Part shown: positions 10,959-20,628 of the stretch, in pieces | How the letters are laid out: each line of letters opens with the position of its first letter | Position numbering within the stretch: position 1 is the first letter of the stretch | Assembly (NCBI RefSeq): GCF_001865015.1 | Contig: NZ_MJGV01000026.1 | Location: 1 to 64,000, forward strand | DNA length: 64,000 bases | Direction of reading: 5' to 3' | Source of the DNA: Curtobacterium sp. MMLR14_010 | Lineage (GTDB): Bacteria > Actinomycetota > Actinomycetes > Actinomycetales > Microbacteriaceae | Notes under the pieces: generated by a model | Told to the model about the DNA's origin: nothing | The model's database searches: none | The model's input: the letters and a program-made list of their open reading frames with translations, nothing else | Position numbers and translations under genes: made by a program

Positions 10959-13451
10959 TCAGTCGCGCAGGGTCGCCCCGAATCGCTCGCCGGCACGTCG
11001 GACAGCGCCGTCACGGGCCACGGAGGCCTCGGCAGCGGTCAGGGTGCGGTCCGTGGCGCGGAAGCGCAGCGCGAACGTCAGGGACTTCTGTCCCTCGTCC
11101 ACGCCGGAGCCCCGGTAGTCATCCACGAGGCGAGCATACTCCAACAGCTCTCCGGCGCCAGAGCGCACCGCGTGGAGCACCTCGCCCGCGGGGACGTCGA
11201 CGCCGACCACCAGGGAGAGGTCCTGGGTCGCGGCCGGGTAGGACACGATCGGCGCCACGTGCACGGCATCCGGGACCGCGGCGACCACCGCGTCGAGGTC
11301 GATCTCCACGACGGCGACGACCCGCGGCAGGTCCGCCGCGTCCGTCAGCTCGGGCAGCAGTTCGCCAGCGACGCCGACGACGGACTCCCCGACCAGGAGC
11401 GCGGCCGCGCGGCCCGGGTGCAGCGACGGGTGGCTCGTCTGCACCACGGTGAGCTGGACCCCGGCCGCCCAGGCGACGGTGCGGGCGACGTCGAGCGCGT
11501 CCGCGATGCCGAACGGCTGCGGGAGCACGCCGGGCTGCTTGACGAGGCGGTTGCCCGTCAGGAGCGCCGACACGTGGAACGGCTGCGCGGGCAGGGCGGC
11601 GTCGAGCGCGAGGAGGGTCTCGGCACCCGGGTGCTCCGCGCCGACGGGGACCTCGGTGGTGCCGAGTTCGGCGTCGGCCACGGGGAGGAACACCCGCGAG
11701 GTCTCGTACACGGCCAGGTCGACCAGGCCACGGGAGACGTTGCGCCGGGCGACGTCCACGAGCGCGGGCAGGCCGCTGCGACGGAGCAGGTCCTGCGCGC
11801 TGTCGAGGGCGTTCGCGAGCACGACGCTCGGGCCGCCCTCGGCGTCGATGCCCGGGTACGCCGCCGCCGTCGCTGCCGACAGGAACGGCGCGGTGACGAC
11901 CTCGGTCAGGCCGTCGGCCGCCAGGGCTGCTGCCACGCGGCGGAGTGCCCGCTGGTGCGCGGTCAGGCCCCGTCCGGGCGGCGCGACGGGCAGGACACTC
12001 GGGATGCGGTCGTAGCCGACGATGCGGGCCACTTCCTCGACCAGGGTGGTGTCGTCGGTCAGGTCGGGGCGCCAGGTGGGCGGCGTGACGAGGAGCTGCT
12101 CGCCGTCGACCTCCACCGTCGCACCGAGGGCGCGCAGGGTGTCGGTCACCTCGGCGTCGGAGTACTCCACGCCGATCAGTTCGGACGGGCGGGACAGGCG
12201 CATGGTCACGACGGGCCGCGGGGTGGTGTCGACCAGCGTGGAGCCGAGTGCGTCGGCTGTGCCACCGGCGAGCTCGACGAGGAGCTCCACCGCGCGGTCC
12301 GCGGCCGCCTCGGCCACCAGCGGGTCGACGCCGCGCTCGAAGCGACGGGAGGCCTCGCTCGGGAGCTTGTGGCGACGGGCGGTGCGGGCGACGGAGACCT
12401 GGTCGAAGCCGGCGGCCTCGATGAGGACGTCTGACGTGCTCGCGGAGATCTCGGTGCGGGCGCCGCCCATCACGCCGGCGAGTCCGACGGGGCCGTCGTC
12501 GTCGGTGATGACGAGGTCCTCGGGGTGGAGCTGCCGGGTGACGTCGTCGAGCGTCGTCAGGGTCTCCCCCGGTGCCGCACGACGGACGCCGAGTCCGCCC
12601 CGCACGGTCGCGAGGTCGTACCCGTGCAGGGGCTGTCCGAGCTCGAACATGACGTAGTTCGTGATGTCGACGGGCAGCGAGATGGAGCGGACACCGACGA
12701 GCGAGAGTCGCGACACCATCCAGGCCGGTGTCGGGCGCGCTGCATCGATGCCGCGGACGACCCGGGTCACGAAGGTCGAGGAACCGACGCGGCCGCGGAT
12801 CGGCGCCTGGTCGTCGATGGTCACGGAGAACCCGTCGGCGGTCCGGTGCGCGACGCGGTCGACCGGGTCGTGGAACGAGGCGCCGGTGGCGTGGGCGTAC
12901 TCGCGGGCGACGCCGCGCATGCTCAGCGCGTAGCCGCGGTCCGGGGTGACGTTGATCTCCACCGCGGCGTCGTCGAGGCCGAGGAGCGCGATGGCGTCCT
13001 GGCCGACGGTGGGCTCCATGCCCAGGTCGGCGAACCGGAGGATGCCGTCGTGCTCGTCCCCGAGCCCGAGTTCCCGTGCGGAGGCGATCATGCCGTCCGA
13101 CACGTGGCCGTAGGTCTTGCGGGCGGCGATGGGGAACGGCCCGGGCAGCACGGCGCCCGGCAGCGTCACCACGACGAGGTCGCCGACGTCGAAGTTGTGC
13201 GCGCCGCAGACGATGCCGCGGGGCTCGGCCTCGCCGACGTCCACCTGGCACCAGTTGATCGTCTTGCCGTTCTTCTGCGGCTCCGGGACGCGCTCGAGCA
13301 CCCGGCCGACCACGACGGGGCCGGTGAGGTCGTAGGTGTGAACGGCTTCTTCCTCGAACCCGACCGACACGAGCGCCGCGTGGACGTGCTCGAGGGTGGC
13401 GTCCTCGGGGAGGTCGACCGACTCACCGAGCCAGCGGAGTGGGACGCGCAT
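10959..13451 (-). CDS. pheT: Phenylalanyl-tRNA synthetase beta subunit
   Basis: Large subunit of the alpha2-beta2 PheRS that charges tRNA-Phe. The 830-residue length is normal. In order it has an N-terminal B1 segment, an EMAP-like tRNA-binding domain (about 40-160, with NWCQVDVGE and CGAHNFDVGD), the B3/B4 editing module (about 210-400, with DITNYVMFELGQPLHGYDL), the B5 DNA-binding-like domain, the catalytic-like domain, and a C-terminal FDX-ACB domain (about 735-830). Its ATG overlaps the pheS stop by one base (TGATG), so the two subunits are made in step. Confidence 0.97.
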   Translation of the reverse strand: MRVPLRWLGESVDLPEDATLEHVHAALVSVGFEEEAVHTYDLTGPVVVGRVLERVPEPQKNGKTINWCQVDVGEAEPRGIVCGAHNFDVGDLVVVTLPGAVLPGPFPIAARKTYGHVSDGMIASARELGLGDEHDGILRFADLGMEPTVGQDAIALLGLDDAAVEINVTPDRGYALSMRGVAREYAHATGASFHDPVDRVAHRTADGFSVTIDDQAPIRGRVGSSTFVTRVVRGIDAARPTPAWMVSRLSLVGVRSISLPVDITNYVMFELGQPLHGYDLATVRGGLGVRRAAPGETLTTLDDVTRQLHPEDLVITDDDGPVGLAGVMGGARTEISASTSDVLIEAAGFDQVSVARTARRHKLPSEASRRFERGVDPLVAEAAADRAVELLVELAGGTADALGSTLVDTTPRPVVTMRLSRPSELIGVEYSDAEVTDTLRALGATVEVDGEQLLVTPPTWRPDLTDDTTLVEEVARIVGYDRIPSVLPVAPPGRGLTAHQRALRRVAAALAADGLTEVVTAPFLSAATAAAYPGIDAEGGPSVVLANALDSAQDLLRRSGLPALVDVARRNVSRGLVDLAVYETSRVFLPVADAELGTTEVPVGAEHPGAETLLALDAALPAQPFHVSALLTGNRLVKQPGVLPQPFGIADALDVARTVAWAAGVQLTVVQTSHPSLHPGRAAALLVGESVVGVAGELLPELTDAADLPRVVAVVEIDLDAVVAAVPDAVHVAPIVSYPAATQDLSLVVGVDVPAGEVLHAVRSGAGELLEYARLVDDYRGSGVDEGQKSLTFALRFRATDRTLTAAEASVARDGAVRRAGERFGATLRD

Positions 13452-14491
13452 CAGACCACCGTTCCGAACTGCTGCGAGAAGCGGATGTCGCCCTCGAGGA
13501 AGTCACGCATGTCGTTCAGGCCGTTGCGGAACTGGAGCGTCCGCTCGATGCCCATGCCGAAGGCGAAGCCCTGGTACTCGTCGGGGTCGATGCCGGCCGA
13601 CCGCAGGACGTTCTGGTTGACCATGCCGCACCCGCCCCACTCGACCCAGCGCGCGCCGCCCTTGGCGTTCGGCTGCCAGACGTCCATCTCGGCGGAGGGC
13701 TCGGTGAACGGGAAGTAGTTCGGGCGCAGCCGGATCTGGGCTTCGTCGCCGAACATCTGCCGTGCGAAGTGCTCGAGCGTGCCGCGCAGGTGCGCCATCG
13801 TCAGGCCCTTGTCGATCGCGATGCCCTCGACCTGCGTGAAGACCGGCAGGTGCGTGGCGTCGAGCTCGTCCGCGCGGTAGACCCGGCCGGGCGCGATGAC
13901 GTAGAGGGGGAGGTCCCGCGAGAGCAGCGACCGGATCTGCACCGGCGACGTGTGCGTGCGCATGACCAGGTGCCGCTCGACCGGCTCGACGAAGACGGTG
14001 TCCGCCATCGCGCGGGCGGGGTGGTCCTGGTCGAAGTTCAGGGCGTCGAAGTTGAACCACTCGTGCTCGAGCTCGGGGCCCTCTGCCACTTCCCACCCCA
14101 TGCCGACGAAGATGTCGGCCACGGTCTCGTTCAGCAGCGAGAGCGGGTGCCGGGAGCCGGGGACACGGGTGGACGGCAGCGCGGTGACGTCGACACGCTC
14201 GGCGTCGAGCCGCGCGCGCTCCTCAGCCTCGGCGAGGACCGACTCCTGCTCGGCGACCGCACCGTTGACCCGACCGCGCGCCTGCCCGACGAGCTTGCCC
14301 GCCTGGGCCTTCTGCTCCGGCGGGACACTGCGCATCGACGCGTTCATCCGCGCGAGCGTCGACTGCTCGCCGGTGTGCTCCGCCCTGGCCTGCTTGAGCT
14401 CGGCGACCGTCGTGGCGGCACGGACTGCGGCGAGGGCCGCGTCGACCGCGTCGGCGACGGCCGATTCGCTGATCTCGAGAGGTTCTGACAC
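13451..14491 (-). CDS. pheS: Phenylalanyl-tRNA synthetase alpha subunit
   Basis: Catalytic subunit of PheRS. The 346-residue protein has an N-terminal coiled coil (about 1-90) and the class II core with motif 2 (HTSPVQIRSL ... RVYRADELDATH) and motif 3 (GFAFGMGIERTLQ near the C-terminus). It lies upstream of pheT with a one-base overlap. The upstream 93 bp to the SpoU methyltransferase gene hold no obvious hairpin, so readthrough from that gene is possible. Confidence 0.97.
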   Translation of the reverse strand: MSEPLEISESAVADAVDAALAAVRAATTVAELKQARAEHTGEQSTLARMNASMRSVPPEQKAQAGKLVGQARGRVNGAVAEQESVLAEAEERARLDAERVDVTALPSTRVPGSRHPLSLLNETVADIFVGMGWEVAEGPELEHEWFNFDALNFDQDHPARAMADTVFVEPVERHLVMRTHTSPVQIRSLLSRDLPLYVIAPGRVYRADELDATHLPVFTQVEGIAIDKGLTMAHLRGTLEHFARQMFGDEAQIRLRPNYFPFTEPSAEMDVWQPNAKGGARWVEWGGCGMVNQNVLRSAGIDPDEYQGFAFGMGIERTLQFRNGLNDMRDFLEGDIRFSQQFGTVV

Positions 14492-14584
14492 AGCACCAGA
14501 GCCTACCGGCCCCTGGGATACCGCCGTTCTGTACCGGACGGACTGTGGAGGAGTCCGGACAAGCGCCGCCTGTGGAGGGAGGAG

Positions 14585-15448
14585 TCAGACGGAACGCTGT
14601 GCGAACGCGGACTCGTACAGGCACACCGACGCAGCGGTCGCCAGGTTCATCGACTCGGCACGGCCGTAGATCGGTACCTTCACGGCACGGTCGACCATGG
14701 CGAGGTCCTCGGAGGTGAGCCCGCGGGCCTCGTTCCCGAAGACCCATACGGTCGGACCGTCGAGCAGCCCCTCGGCGCGGACGTCGGGCAGGTCGTCGCC
14801 GGACACGTCCGCCGCGAGCACCGTGTACCCGAGCGACTTCGCGCGCTCGATCGTGTCCGCCAGCCCGACGCCGACCGACACCGGGACGTGGAACAGCGAG
14901 CCGGTGGTCGACCGGACGACCTTGGGGTTGTACGGGTCGACGCTGCGCCCGGTGAGGACCACTGCGTCGGCACCGGCCGAGTCGGCCGCGCGGATGATGG
15001 TGCCGGCGTTGCCCGGGTCACGCACCTCCTCGAGGATCGCGACCAGTCCCGGGAGCCCGCCCTCCGAGGCGGACGTGTCGGCGGCCTCCTGGCTGACCCG
15101 GTCGGGGAAGACCTGCCGCACCGACGTCGGGAACTGCTCACAGACCGCGACGACGCCCTGTGGGGTGACCGTGTCGGCCATCGCGTCGAGGACCTGCTCG
15201 GTCACGAACCAGGTGTCGACCTGGGTGTCGGCGAGCCCGTACCGCTCGGCAGCGGTCGGCGTCACGTAGAGCTCGCGGAGGAGCTCCGGCCGGTACTCGA
15301 GGGCTTCGCGGACGGCCTGCGGGCCCTCCAGCAGGAACAGCCCGGTCTCGGCGCGCACGTCCTTCCTCGTCAGCGCGGCGACGGCCTTGACGCGTCCGGC
15401 ACGGGGGTTCTCCAGGAGATCAGTCACGGACACAGTCTCGCAGGCCAC
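14585..15448 (-). CDS. SpoU/TrmH-family RNA 2'-O-methyltransferase
   Basis: AdoMet-dependent SPOUT methyltransferase for rRNA or tRNA ribose. The 287-residue protein has an N-terminal substrate-binding domain (about 10-110) and the knotted catalytic domain with motif 1 NAGTIIRAADSAGADAVV, motif 2 VWVFGNEARG and motif 3 MNLATAASVCLYE near the C-terminus. The start is uncertain: GTG at 15448, 15433 or 15427 are all possible, and none has a strong ribosome site. It sits between rplT and pheS, the usual actinobacterial arrangement. The target nucleotide cannot be told from the sequence. Confidence 0.88.
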   Translation of the reverse strand: MACETVSVTDLLENPRAGRVKAVAALTRKDVRAETGLFLLEGPQAVREALEYRPELLRELYVTPTAAERYGLADTQVDTWFVTEQVLDAMADTVTPQGVVAVCEQFPTSVRQVFPDRVSQEAADTSASEGGLPGLVAILEEVRDPGNAGTIIRAADSAGADAVVLTGRSVDPYNPKVVRSTTGSLFHVPVSVGVGLADTIERAKSLGYTVLAADVSGDDLPDVRAEGLLDGPTVWVFGNEARGLTSEDLAMVDRAVKVPIYGRAESMNLATAASVCLYESAFAQRSV

Positions 15449-15464
15449 CGGCCGGGGGATGCAC

Positions 15465-15498
15465 GACGCCCCCGTTCCGCGGACGGAACGGGGGCGTC
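15465..15498. terminator. Terminator of infC-rpmI-rplT
   Basis: A perfect 15-bp stem with a 4-nt loop (arms 15465-15479 and 15484-15498, loop CGGA) lies about 30 bp after the rplT stop and before the methyltransferase start. It closes the ribosomal operon. Confidence 0.78.
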
Positions 15499-15528
15499 AT
15501 CGGCCCTGACGGGCACGGGAGCTGCTGA

Positions 15529-15915
15529 CTACGCTGCGGCCTTGGGAGCCGAGGTGTCGGCCGGGAGGGCCTTCTTGGCCGACTCGACGAGTGCGGCGAA
15601 GGTGTCCGGGTTGTTCACGGCGAGGTCCGCGAGGATGCGACGGTCGACCTCGATGCCGGCCAGGGCGAGGCCCTGGATGAGGCGGTTGTAGGTCAGGCCG
15701 TTCGCGCGGGAGGCTGCGTTGATGCGCTGGATCCAGAGGCGACGGAACTCGCCCTTCTTCGCGTGACGGTCACGGTACGCGTAGACGAGGGAGTGGGTGA
15801 CCTGCTCCTTGGCCTTGCGGTACAGGCGCGAACGCTGGCCGCGGTAGCCCTCGGCGCGTTCGAGGATGACGCGGCGCTTCTTGGCGGCGTTGACCGCTCT
15901 CTTGACTCTTGCCAT
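15529..15915 (-). CDS. rplT: 50S ribosomal protein L20
   Basis: Binds 23S rRNA early in 50S assembly. The 128-residue sequence starts with the typical basic N-terminus ([14 protein letters not shown]) followed by [15 protein letters not shown] and [14 protein letters not shown], all diagnostic of L20. An alanine/lysine-rich C-terminal tail of about 12 residues extends beyond the usual end. It is the last gene of the infC-rpmI-rplT operon, followed by a strong hairpin. Confidence 0.98.
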   Translation of the reverse strand: MARVKRAVNAAKKRRVILERAEGYRGQRSRLYRKAKEQVTHSLVYAYRDRHAKKGEFRRLWIQRINAASRANGLTYNRLIQGLALAGIEVDRRILADLAVNNPDTFAALVESAKKALPADTSAPKAAA

Positions 15916-15944
15916 TGGTCTGTTCCTTTACGATCCGGGGCGGC

Positions 15945-16139
15945 TCAGTGGCCGAGGAGCTTCTTGACGTTCTTGGCGTCGGCCTTCGAGAGGACCTGGT
16001 CCTCGTTCAGGCGCGCCTTGCGCTTGGAGGACTTGACCTCGAGGTTGTGACGCATACCGGCCTGCTGCTTCATGATCTTGCCGGTACCGGTGACCTTGAA
16101 GCGCTTCTTCGACCCGGAGTGGGTCTTCTGCTTGGGCAT
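15945..16139 (-). CDS. rpmI: 50S ribosomal protein L35
   Basis: Small basic 64-residue ribosomal protein with the family start [20 protein letters not shown] and conserved KSSKRKARL. It lies 29 bp upstream of rplT and about 60 bp after infC, the standard order. Confidence 0.98.
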   Translation of the reverse strand: MPKQKTHSGSKKRFKVTGTGKIMKQQAGMRHNLEVKSSKRKARLNEDQVLSKADAKNVKKLLGH

Positions 16140-16201
16140 GGTGGTGCCTTTCCGTGGGATGGATGGGGGACCGCGTCATTGCGGGGTCGGTCTGGGGGGA
16201 C

Positions 16202-16858
<657 letters not shown>

Positions 16859-16934
16859 GCGGAGCTCCTTCAATCTGGTGGTGGCCGTCCGAGGCATTCG
16901 CCTGGACGACGGCACGAGAGAGGAGATCTGACGC

Positions 16935-17012
16935 ACGGGTACACGACCCGTTCGGCAGCCGCCCGACTCCGGATCAGTGATCCGGACTGCCGGCGCCCGT
17001 GCAGTGACTGCA
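16935..17012 (-). promoter_or_regulatory. Possible structured 5' leader of infC
   Basis: Upstream of infC the minus-strand transcript would pass three short palindromes: TGCAGT/ACTGCA (17000-17012), CCGGATCA/TGATCCGG (16969-16985) and ACGGGT/ACCCGT (16935-16951). A TAGACT -10-like hexamer at 17158-17153 would give a leader of about 290 nt. This is consistent with a regulated leader, but no known leader family is recognised. Confidence 0.35.
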
Positions 17013-17171
17013 TGGACTCCGGTGGAGCGGTGGTGACCCGGTAGCCTGGTGGTTCGTGGCCGCGGGTGGGAGTGACTCCTCTTCGTGATGCGATCTGCAG
17101 GTCCGGTTCATTCGAGAACACACCGGGCATGCGGACAGCATCTGCCGCGGAGAGTCTAGCAGAGGAGCACC

Positions 17172-17543
17172 GTGACCGACACCCCGCCCAACGACCTCGC
17201 CACCGAGGCCCCCATCGACGACACCGACGCCGCGCGCGACATCTCCGAGGTCCCCGCGGTCGAGCTCATCAACACCGTGGCCGTGCACCTGCTGAGCGCC
17301 GCGGCCGTGAAGGTCGGGCTCGCGGACGACCCGCAGCAGCAGACCGACCTGGACGAGGCGCGCAAGCTCATCACCGCCCTGGCCGGCCTGGTCACCGCGG
17401 CCGCGACCGAGATCGGCGACCAGCACGCCCGTCCGCTGCGCGACGGTCTGCGTTCGGTCCAGCTCGCGTTCCGCGAGGCGTCCGCCATCCCCGACGCGCC
17501 GGGCGCCGGCCCTGGGGAGAAGTACACCGGTCCCGTCAACTGA
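17172..17543 (+). CDS. DUF1844 family protein
   Basis: Conserved actinobacterial cytosolic protein of unknown function, usually encoded next to infC. The 123-residue sequence has the family core ELINTVAVHLLSAAAVKVGL (about 32-51), DLDEARKLITALAGLV (about 59-74) and the C-terminal PGEKYTGPV signature. The GTG start at 17172 has AGAGGAG five bases upstream. It is divergent from infC and convergent with the kinase gene, with a long palindrome between. No catalytic motif can be seen. Confidence 0.9.
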   Translation: MTDTPPNDLATEAPIDDTDAARDISEVPAVELINTVAVHLLSAAAVKVGLADDPQQQTDLDEARKLITALAGLVTAAATEIGDQHARPLRDGLRSVQLAFREASAIPDAPGAGPGEKYTGPVN

Positions 17544-17563
17544 CGGGTCGGGACGTCACCAGA

Positions 17564-17613
17564 TGACGGACGGGAGGCTCGGTGCCAGCTGGCACCGAGC
17601 CTCCCGTCCGTCA
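17564..17613. terminator. Perfect 50-bp palindrome, bidirectional terminator
   Basis: Positions 17564-17613 form a perfect palindrome with two 25-base arms. It contains the recurring motif CGGGAGGCTCGG and its complement. It sits between convergent genes (stops at 17543 and 17634) and would fold as a long hairpin in either transcript. Confidence 0.8.
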
Positions 17614-17633
17614 CGGTGTCGCGACCAGCGCCC

Positions 17634-18917
17634 TCAGGACGCGACGAGGCGCTCGACCGCTGCCACCGGGATGCCGACCCAGGTCGGCCGGTTGCGCGCT
17701 TCGTAGACCACTTCGTAGACGGCCTTGTCGACCTCGAACGCGTCGAGGACCGCGTGGTGCGCGGTGAGGTCGGCGCCGATCCCGCGCTCGTAGCCGGAGA
17801 GGAAGGCAGCGCGGGCCTCGCGCGCCCAGTCGGCTGCGTCCACCGGGTCGTCGTCGTGTGCGAGTGCGCCGGCGACGTAGTCGAACGAGCGGAGCATGCC
17901 GGCGACGTCGCGGAGGGGCACGTCGGGCAGGGAGCGTTCGTCGAGCGGGCGCAGGGGCTCACCCTCGAAGTCGAGGAAGACCCAACCGCGGGGTTCCGGT
18001 GCGGAGAGCACCTGGCCGAGGTGCAGGTCACCGTGGATGCGCTGCAGCGCGGGCCACTCGACGGCAGCGGCGCGCTCGTACACGGCGCGGACGGCGTCGG
18101 CGTGTTCAGCGATCGCGGGGACCTCGGCGGCGGCGGTGTCGAGCCGGCTGCGCATGGTCTCGATCGCGGCGGCGACGCGGTCCGGGGTGGCGGGCACGGT
18201 CGGCATCACCCCGGCGAGGGTCACGTGGATCTCGGCGAGCGCGGCACCGAGCCGGTCGGCGCCGTCCGCGAAGGACTCGCCCCGGCGGGCGTCGTCGAGG
18301 GCGACGCGCCAGGCGTCGTCGAGGCCGGGCAGGAACTCCTGCGCGAAGGCGAGGTGTCCGCTCGCGATGCCGTCCTCGCGGCCGGTGTCCGGCCACTCGC
18401 CGTGCAGCGCGCCGAAGACCTTCGGGACCCGGGCGGACCCGGCTGCCGAGAGCGCCTGCTGGGTCGTGACGTCCGGGTTGTCGCCGTGGTGCAGGACACG
18501 GAACACCTTGACGATGACGGTGCCGTTGTCCTCGGTCTCGCAGATGATCGAGGTGTTGGACTGCTCGCCGCGCAGCACGCGGGCGCTCGTGACGCGGCCG
18601 ATCGGACGCAGGGACTCCTCGCCGGCGTCGATGCGCCCGAGGAGCCAGCGCGCGTAGGCCGGGTCGTGGGGGCCGTCGTACTGCGTGCCGTCGGGGTCGA
18701 TGCGGGCGGCCTCGAGGTCGGGGACGGGTTCGTGGTGCTCGGTGACGGGCACCTGGTAGAGGACGGCTCCGGTGGCGGCGTCGTCGATGACGAAGCGGGT
18801 GGTCACCCGGGCCTCGTCGGTGGTCTCGTCGATCTCGGCGATCGTGCGGAGGACGGGGACACCGCCCTTCGCCGCGTACCAGCGCTGCTGAGCCATCCAC
18901 TGTGCGACGTCGGTCAT
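17634..18917 (-). CDS. Maltokinase-like sugar kinase (APH fold)
   Basis: Phosphotransferase of the Mak/Pep2 type; known members phosphorylate maltose (or glucosamine) with ATP. The 427-residue protein starts with QRWYAAKGG, typical of the maltokinase cap domain (about 7-15). It has the catalytic IHGDLHLGQVL (about 305) and the metal-binding FLDFEGEP (about 325), as in the aminoglycoside-phosphotransferase fold. In many actinobacteria it is linked to treS or glgE, but neither is nearby here, so the sugar substrate is uncertain. Convergent with the DUF1844 gene and divergent from the CHAD gene. Confidence 0.78.
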   Translation of the reverse strand: MTDVAQWMAQQRWYAAKGGVPVLRTIAEIDETTDEARVTTRFVIDDAATGAVLYQVPVTEHHEPVPDLEAARIDPDGTQYDGPHDPAYARWLLGRIDAGEESLRPIGRVTSARVLRGEQSNTSIICETEDNGTVIVKVFRVLHHGDNPDVTTQQALSAAGSARVPKVFGALHGEWPDTGREDGIASGHLAFAQEFLPGLDDAWRVALDDARRGESFADGADRLGAALAEIHVTLAGVMPTVPATPDRVAAAIETMRSRLDTAAAEVPAIAEHADAVRAVYERAAAVEWPALQRIHGDLHLGQVLSAPEPRGWVFLDFEGEPLRPLDERSLPDVPLRDVAGMLRSFDYVAGALAHDDDPVDAADWAREARAAFLSGYERGIGADLTAHHAVLDAFEVDKAVYEVVYEARNRPTWVGIPVAAVERLVAS

Positions 18918-19046
18918 GCCTCAGGACGCTACGCGACGGCGGCACCGGTGGTCACAGGTCCTCCACAAGGCGTGCCCGTTCCTCCGCTCTCCACAGGGCG
19001 CGACGCCCCCGGTGCCGTCCGGGCTGCGGCGGACGACACTGTCGCC

Positions 19047-20567
19047 ATGGACACCTCGAACGCACCCAGCGACACCACCGCCGGAGCACTCGCCGAGCCG
19101 CGGCGGTCCTGGCGCATCCCGGACGACCGACGGCTCCCGGCGCTCGAGCCCTTCGCCCACACCGTCGAGCGGACGCCGGCGCTCACGGTCCGCGAGACCC
19201 TGTGGGACACGGCGGGACGGACCCTGGCCTTCGCGGGCATCGAGGTGCTGCGGGCGGAGGGCGCCGCGGGCGGGGACGCCGACGTGTCCGAGGCTGGCGC
19301 GTGGTCGATCGACCGCGGTGACGGACCCGTGCCGCTGCCCCCGGGTGTCGACGACCAGCGTCCGCCTCGGGATGCCGTCGAGGTGTTCCTGCGCGGGCGG
19401 CCGATGCAGGTCGTCCGGGTCCGGGACACCTCGACGACCCTCGTGGTGCTGCGCGGCAAGGACGGCCGTGTCCGAGCCGAGGTCGCCGACGTGCGGGTGG
19501 ACGAGGGCGACCCGGACACGGCGCTCCTCCGCAGCGCGCGGTGGTGGGCGCTGACGGACGACGGTGACCCGGGCTCCGTCTCCCGGTCGGTCGAGCGGGC
19601 ACTCCTCGACGCGGCCGAGGACCCCGGCCGCGGACCGGACGACCCCGTGCCGCGCCTGGCACCGGTCCGTCGACCGGCAGCGGACTCCAGCCCTCGACCC
19701 CGACCGGGCACGGCGGCGGCGTTCGTCCGCGACGTCGTGGTGGGCCTCCGTGCGGAGCTGGTCGCGATCGACCCGCGGGTGCGGGCGGACGAGCGGAAGT
19801 CCGTCCACGACCTGCGGAAGGTGCTGCGCCGTCTCCGGAGCGTGCTGGCGGTGTTCCGCGGGGCGCTCGACCGGGACGCCACCGAGCAGCTGCGCGGTCG
19901 GTTGGCCGAGGTCAGCGGGGTGGCCGGGGCCGCGCGGGACGCCGAGGTGCTCCGCGACCGGCTGCTCCGCTCGGCGTCCCGGGCGCCGGAGGGCTTCGTC
20001 GACGCCGACACGCTCGACCGGCTCGGGGCGCGGTTCGAGGACCACCGCACGACGACGACGGCCGAGCTGCGGCGGGTCATGGGTTCGGCCGCGTGGTTCG
20101 AGGCCCTCGACGCCCTCGACGAACTGGTCGAGGGCACTCCCCCGGGCTCGCACGCCACCGACCCCGCGGCGACCTTCGTGGCGAAGCGCATCCGGCGCGA
20201 GCGACGGCGGGTCCTGGCGCTGCTCGAGGACCCGGCGGCGGGCTCCGGTGTCGGCAGCGAGGACCTCGAGGCGCTGCACCGACAACGGAAGGGAGCGCGC
20301 CGCTTGCGGTACGCACTGCAGGCCGCCGGGGACACGGCCGACGTCGGGAAGCGGCGACTCGGGCGGCTGCGGCGGGTGCAGGACACAGTCGGGGACGCGC
20401 TCGATGCCGCCCACGCCGCCGAGGCGTACCGCGCAGCCGTGGGGTCGGGCTCGGATCCGAGTGCGTTCGTCCTCGGGGTGTTGGCGACGACCGAGCGCAT
20501 CATCGTCGAGCGGCAGGTCACCGAGGGTCGACGTCTGCTCACCGGGCTCGGTGCTGCTCTGCGATGA
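19047..20567 (+). CDS. CHAD domain protein with degenerate CYTH-like N-terminus
   Basis: The 506-residue protein has an N-terminal region (about 30-215) resembling a weakly conserved CYTH/triphosphatase-like barrel and a C-terminal CHAD helical domain (about 230-505). CHAD is known to bind polyphosphate through conserved His and basic residues. Visible signatures are SVHDLRKVLRRLRS and LEALHRQRKGARRLRYAL, two copies of the H-x-x-R-K/R pattern. The ATG at 19047 was chosen because upstream codons overlap the divergent kinase gene; no ribosome site is clear. The stop lies in the first unit of an 18-bp tandem repeat leading into the MaoC gene. A polyphosphate-linked role is inferred from the domain. 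Confidence 0.82.
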   Translation: MDTSNAPSDTTAGALAEPRRSWRIPDDRRLPALEPFAHTVERTPALTVRETLWDTAGRTLAFAGIEVLRAEGAAGGDADVSEAGAWSIDRGDGPVPLPPGVDDQRPPRDAVEVFLRGRPMQVVRVRDTSTTLVVLRGKDGRVRAEVADVRVDEGDPDTALLRSARWWALTDDGDPGSVSRSVERALLDAAEDPGRGPDDPVPRLAPVRRPAADSSPRPRPGTAAAFVRDVVVGLRAELVAIDPRVRADERKSVHDLRKVLRRLRSVLAVFRGALDRDATEQLRGRLAEVSGVAGAARDAEVLRDRLLRSASRAPEGFVDADTLDRLGARFEDHRTTTTAELRRVMGSAAWFEALDALDELVEGTPPGSHATDPAATFVAKRIRRERRRVLALLEDPAAGSGVGSEDLEALHRQRKGARRLRYALQAAGDTADVGKRRLGRLRRVQDTVGDALDAAHAAEAYRAAVGSGSDPSAFVLGVLATTERIIVERQVTEGRRLLTGLGAALR

Positions 20568-20612
20568 GGCGCCGCTCTGCGATGAGGCGCCGCTCTGCGA
20601 TGAGGTGCCGCT
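20556..20612 (+). repeat. 18-bp tandem repeat at the CHAD/MaoC junction
   Basis: Three near-identical 18-bp units (GCTCTGCGATGAGGCGCC, third copy with one change) at 20556-20573, 20574-20591 and 20592-20609 are followed by a partial fourth. Each unit contains ATGA; the first provides the CHAD stop codon. The unit length is a multiple of three. Confidence 0.85.
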
Positions 20613-20628
20613 CTGCGAGGATGAGGGC

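Noticed and set aside
10944-10962. Terminator at the end of pheT
   Set aside because: The 19-bp palindrome has almost no loop and a mismatch, so it is more like a protein site than a terminator; left as a note under argC.
18921-20414. Two long minus-strand open frames over the CHAD gene
   Set aside because: The plus-strand frame has clear CHAD signatures; the minus frames have none.
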